A DNA stretch of 64,000 bases from Candidatus Phaeomarinobacter ectocarpi (GTDB lineage Bacteria > Pseudomonadota > Alphaproteobacteria > CGMCC-115125): the NCBI RefSeq assembly GCF_000689395.1, contig NZ_HG966617.1, positions 1,668,127 through 1,732,126 of the forward strand. The letters are read 5' to 3'. The translations under genes and the position numbers were made by a program. The notes beneath the pieces are model-generated. The model searched no databases. It was not told where the DNA came from and worked only from the letters and a program-made list of their open reading frames with translations. Shown one piece after another: positions 62,403-64,000 of this stretch (position 1 is its first letter; the number at the start of each line of letters is the position of its first letter).

Positions 62403-63164
62403 TCAGGCTAGCAAGCCCAGAACTTCAGCGGCGGCATCAAACTCTACTTTGTGAAACGCTGCGCGTTCTGCAGCTTCTTGGTCTTCGCCCCATTTGTTGA
62501 TCTGAAATGTTTCGTCCACGCGCGATGCCGCATAGGCGGCCTTGGCATCAAGGTGCCCTTTGAGCATCGCCAGGCCAATGACCGCGCTGCCTGAGATTGT
62601 CACCAATGTGTGCAGAGCCGTCAGGCTGATCGGATCAACTTCTTTCAGAAGAAGCGCCACCTGACGAAGTGCCTCGTCGTCCTGTTGCACATGAATGATG
62701 CCGCTGGTTGCTTTCAGGCGGGCTCCAGTTGCCTCTGCAAACCATTCCAGCAAGGGATCCCACGCCTGCCCCTGCAAGGCGACAAGTTCCTCCGGGTCAT
62801 CCGCCCGATAACAGACGAGATCTGTACCGGCGTAACCGACAATCTCGTCAATCGCCGGCCCGTTATCCAGCGCCACACGATCAATGGCGGTTGTCACAAT
62901 ACGTGTCCGAGGCATGGTCGAGGGATCAATATGAGACGCTTGCGCCTCCCACTCAGCGGCCACAGCCTCACCCAGTTCTGCACTGGGCACACGAACCGCC
63001 CTTCGGCCCGGCGTCTTGAGTTCTCTCTCATCAAGAGCAATGGCAAACCCGTCATCCCGTTTGGCACTCGCAGCTACCTTGTAAAACCGCTTGGAAAGCC
63101 GTGCGTCACGTTCTCCTTCAGGATCATAGGTCGCGACAAAGGTAGGTTTATCGGTGTCACTCAT
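62403..63164 (-). CDS. ATP12-family F1-ATPase assembly chaperone
   Basis: This 253-residue protein matches the ATP12 (PF07542) family. It reads RFYKVAASAKRDDGFAIALD, then RELKTPGRRAVRVPSAEL, AVAAEWEAQASHIDPSTMPR, RIVTTAIDRV, and CYRADDPEELVALQGQAWDP. In mitochondria Atp12 protects the alpha subunit of F1 before assembly, and alphaproteobacterial members are assumed to do the same. It lies two bases behind the HAD gene, the normal order RluA-HAD-ATP12 in this class. Confidence 0.93.
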   Translation of the reverse strand: MSDTDKPTFVATYDPEGERDARLSKRFYKVAASAKRDDGFAIALDERELKTPGRRAVRVPSAELGEAVAAEWEAQASHIDPSTMPRTRIVTTAIDRVALDNGPAIDEIVGYAGTDLVCYRADDPEELVALQGQAWDPLLEWFAEATGARLKATSGIIHVQQDDEALRQVALLLKEVDPISLTALHTLVTISGSAVIGLAMLKGHLDAKAAYAASRVDETFQINKWGEDQEAAERAAFHKVEFDAAAEVLGLLA

Positions 63165-63166
63165 AT

Positions 63167-63853
63167 TCAGCTTTTGCCTTCATGCATCATGCGGCGCACG
63201 TGAGCCAAAGCATGATCAAGCGCGCTGAAGTCATCAATCACAACGTGCGCGCCTGTTTGCTTCAACACATCCACGGTGTGATAGCCCCAGCTGACGCCAA
63301 CAGCACCCGCCCCCGCCGCACGCGCCATCTCCATGTCGTAGCTGGTGTCGCCAATCATGATGGTCTCATGCGGATCAGCACCCACATCGCGCATCGCAAG
63401 GTTGAGCATATGCGGATGCGGCTTCCCCGGGCCATCATCAGCTGTGCGTACACTGATGAAATGATCCCGCAACCCGTGTTCTTTGAGAACATTCTCCGCG
63501 CCGCGTCTGGATTTGCCCGTCGCCACACCAAGAAGCGCCTCAGTTCCGGCCAGACGCGTCACAGCATCATGGGCACCATCGTAGAGATACTCGCCAATGT
63601 CGCCGCTTGCGCGCATGCCGGAGAAAACATCCTTGTAGGTCTCTGCCAGCGTTCCATGAACATGCGCTCCATGATCCGGCATCAAGCGCGCAATGGCGGG
63701 TTCAAGTGAAATGCCAACCACGGACAGGATGTCATGATGTGAAGGTGGCGCATGGCCGTGCGCTTCAAAGGCCTGAACCATGGCACTGGTAATCGCGTGC
63801 TGGCTGTCCACCAATGTGCCGTCGCAATCAAAGACAATGAAACTCAGGCTCAC
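63167..63853 (-). CDS. HAD-IA phosphatase (phosphoglycolate phosphatase-like)
   Basis: This 228-residue HAD hydrolase has motif I FIVFDCDGTLVDSQHA, a helical cap (about 15-80), motif II LLGVATGKSRRGAENV near 110, Lys in GPGKPHPHML and motif IV TIMIGDTSYDMEMARAAGA near 165. It resembles Gph-type enzymes that dephosphorylate 2-phosphoglycolate, but substrate is not certain. Start is GTG (63853), overlapping the TGA of the RluA-family gene by 4 bases, so it is translationally coupled. Confidence 0.92.
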   Translation of the reverse strand: MSLSFIVFDCDGTLVDSQHAITSAMVQAFEAHGHAPPSHHDILSVVGISLEPAIARLMPDHGAHVHGTLAETYKDVFSGMRASGDIGEYLYDGAHDAVTRLAGTEALLGVATGKSRRGAENVLKEHGLRDHFISVRTADDGPGKPHPHMLNLAMRDVGADPHETIMIGDTSYDMEMARAAGAGAVGVSWGYHTVDVLKQTGAHVVIDDFSALDHALAHVRRMMHEGKS

Positions 63854-64000
63854 CCTTCCAACTCCGCAAAGGGGTCTTCGTCATCCGTCTGGCTAAGGCC
63901 GAGCAACGACCACGTGCTCTGCATGTGTTCGGGCAACGGCGCACTCACTGTCAGCATGTGTCCCTTGGGATGGCGAATTGTGAGCTCGCGGGCATGCAGA
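63850..64000 (-). CDS. RluA-family pseudouridine synthase, C-terminal end (cut by window edge)
   Basis: The last 49 codons are inside the window: LHARELTIRHPKGHMLTVSA, then PLPEHMQSTWSLLGL, ending in an acidic tail (SQTDDEDPFAELEG). The LHA...HP.G....F.APLP pattern is the C-terminal signature of RluA/RluC/RluD enzymes. The catalytic Asp lies outside, so which rRNA or tRNA site it modifies cannot be said. It is the first gene of the RluA-HAD-ATP12 operon. Confidence 0.88.
   Translation of the reverse strand, partial: LHARELTIRHPKGHMLTVSAPLPEHMQSTWSLLGLSQTDDEDPFAELEG

Noticed and set aside
1-64000. Mobile elements, prophage, defence systems, toxin-antitoxin pairs and CRISPR
   Set aside because: The window was scanned for transposases, integrases, phage structural genes, restriction or nuclease cassettes and regular repeats. 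None was seen.

Overview
The window is ordinary core chromosome of an alphaproteobacterium, with moderately high G+C and dense genes that often overlap. The lineage call rests on families seen here that are characteristic of the class: DivK and a REC-REC-GGDEF PleD, the ParA-like division regulator MipZ, EipB (DUF1849), DUF1489, DUF3572, a mitochondrial-type ATP12 chaperone, and the order plsY-dprA-topA-rnr-rpmG. A marine or soil heterotroph related to Parvibaculales/Rhizobiales would fit, but genus cannot be read from this alone. I see no insertion sequence, integrase, prophage, CRISPR array, toxin-antitoxin pair or defence island.

Layout. 1-6.6 kb: a tRNA-Ser cut by the left edge, mscL, tesB, a Sel1 protein, a glutathione transferase, a small secreted protein, and the gatC-gatA-gatB operon (minus strand). 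6.8-21.8 kb: mostly plus strand, with ruvX, an AEC transporter, pyrB with a degenerate dihydroorotase (pyrC'), plsY, dprA, topA, rnr, DUF983, two overlapping Nudix genes, an MFS transporter and rpmG with a clear terminator. 21.9-22.5 kb: a gene-free, structured stretch between convergent genes. 22.5-29.4 kb: divK-pleD, then DUF3572, HAD, ROK kinase and dinB as a coupled run, eipB, and a second diguanylate cyclase. 29.4-36.3 kb: agmatine deiminase, RidA, GDPD, a FemAB-like protein, HIT, a secreted beta-propeller, and a VOC/WYL-regulator pair with a palindromic candidate operator. 36.4-46.8 kb: clpS-clpA, DUF1499, a SPOR-containing D,D-carboxypeptidase, the mipZ-VWA-DnaJ-like group, panC, a secreted unknown and DUF1489. 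46.8-51.2 kb: a 3-methylcrotonyl-CoA carboxylase/methylglutaconyl-CoA hydratase operon (leucine catabolism). 51.7-59.4 kb: cold-shock protein, proline iminopeptidase, Nudix, a large autotransporter, and the overlapping mgtE-kelch-GNAT operon. 59.5-64 kb: tRNA-Leu(GAG), siroheme synthase plus APS reductase (sulfate assimilation), a short orphan FliN, lipB, and the RluA-family-HAD-ATP12 operon cut by the right edge.

The most useful second looks are: a dihydroorotase homologue that has lost its metal HxH motif and catalytic Asp directly behind pyrB; the about 650-bp structured gap between rpmG and pleD with DnaA-box-like and CtrA-like words; the WYL/VOC operator; the tightly coupled mgtE-kelch-GNAT and mipZ-VWA-J-domain groups; and several exact inverted repeats in promoter regions. 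None of these amounts to a demonstrated new system. Starts were often placed inside a longer open frame, using Shine-Dalgarno spacing and family N-termini.
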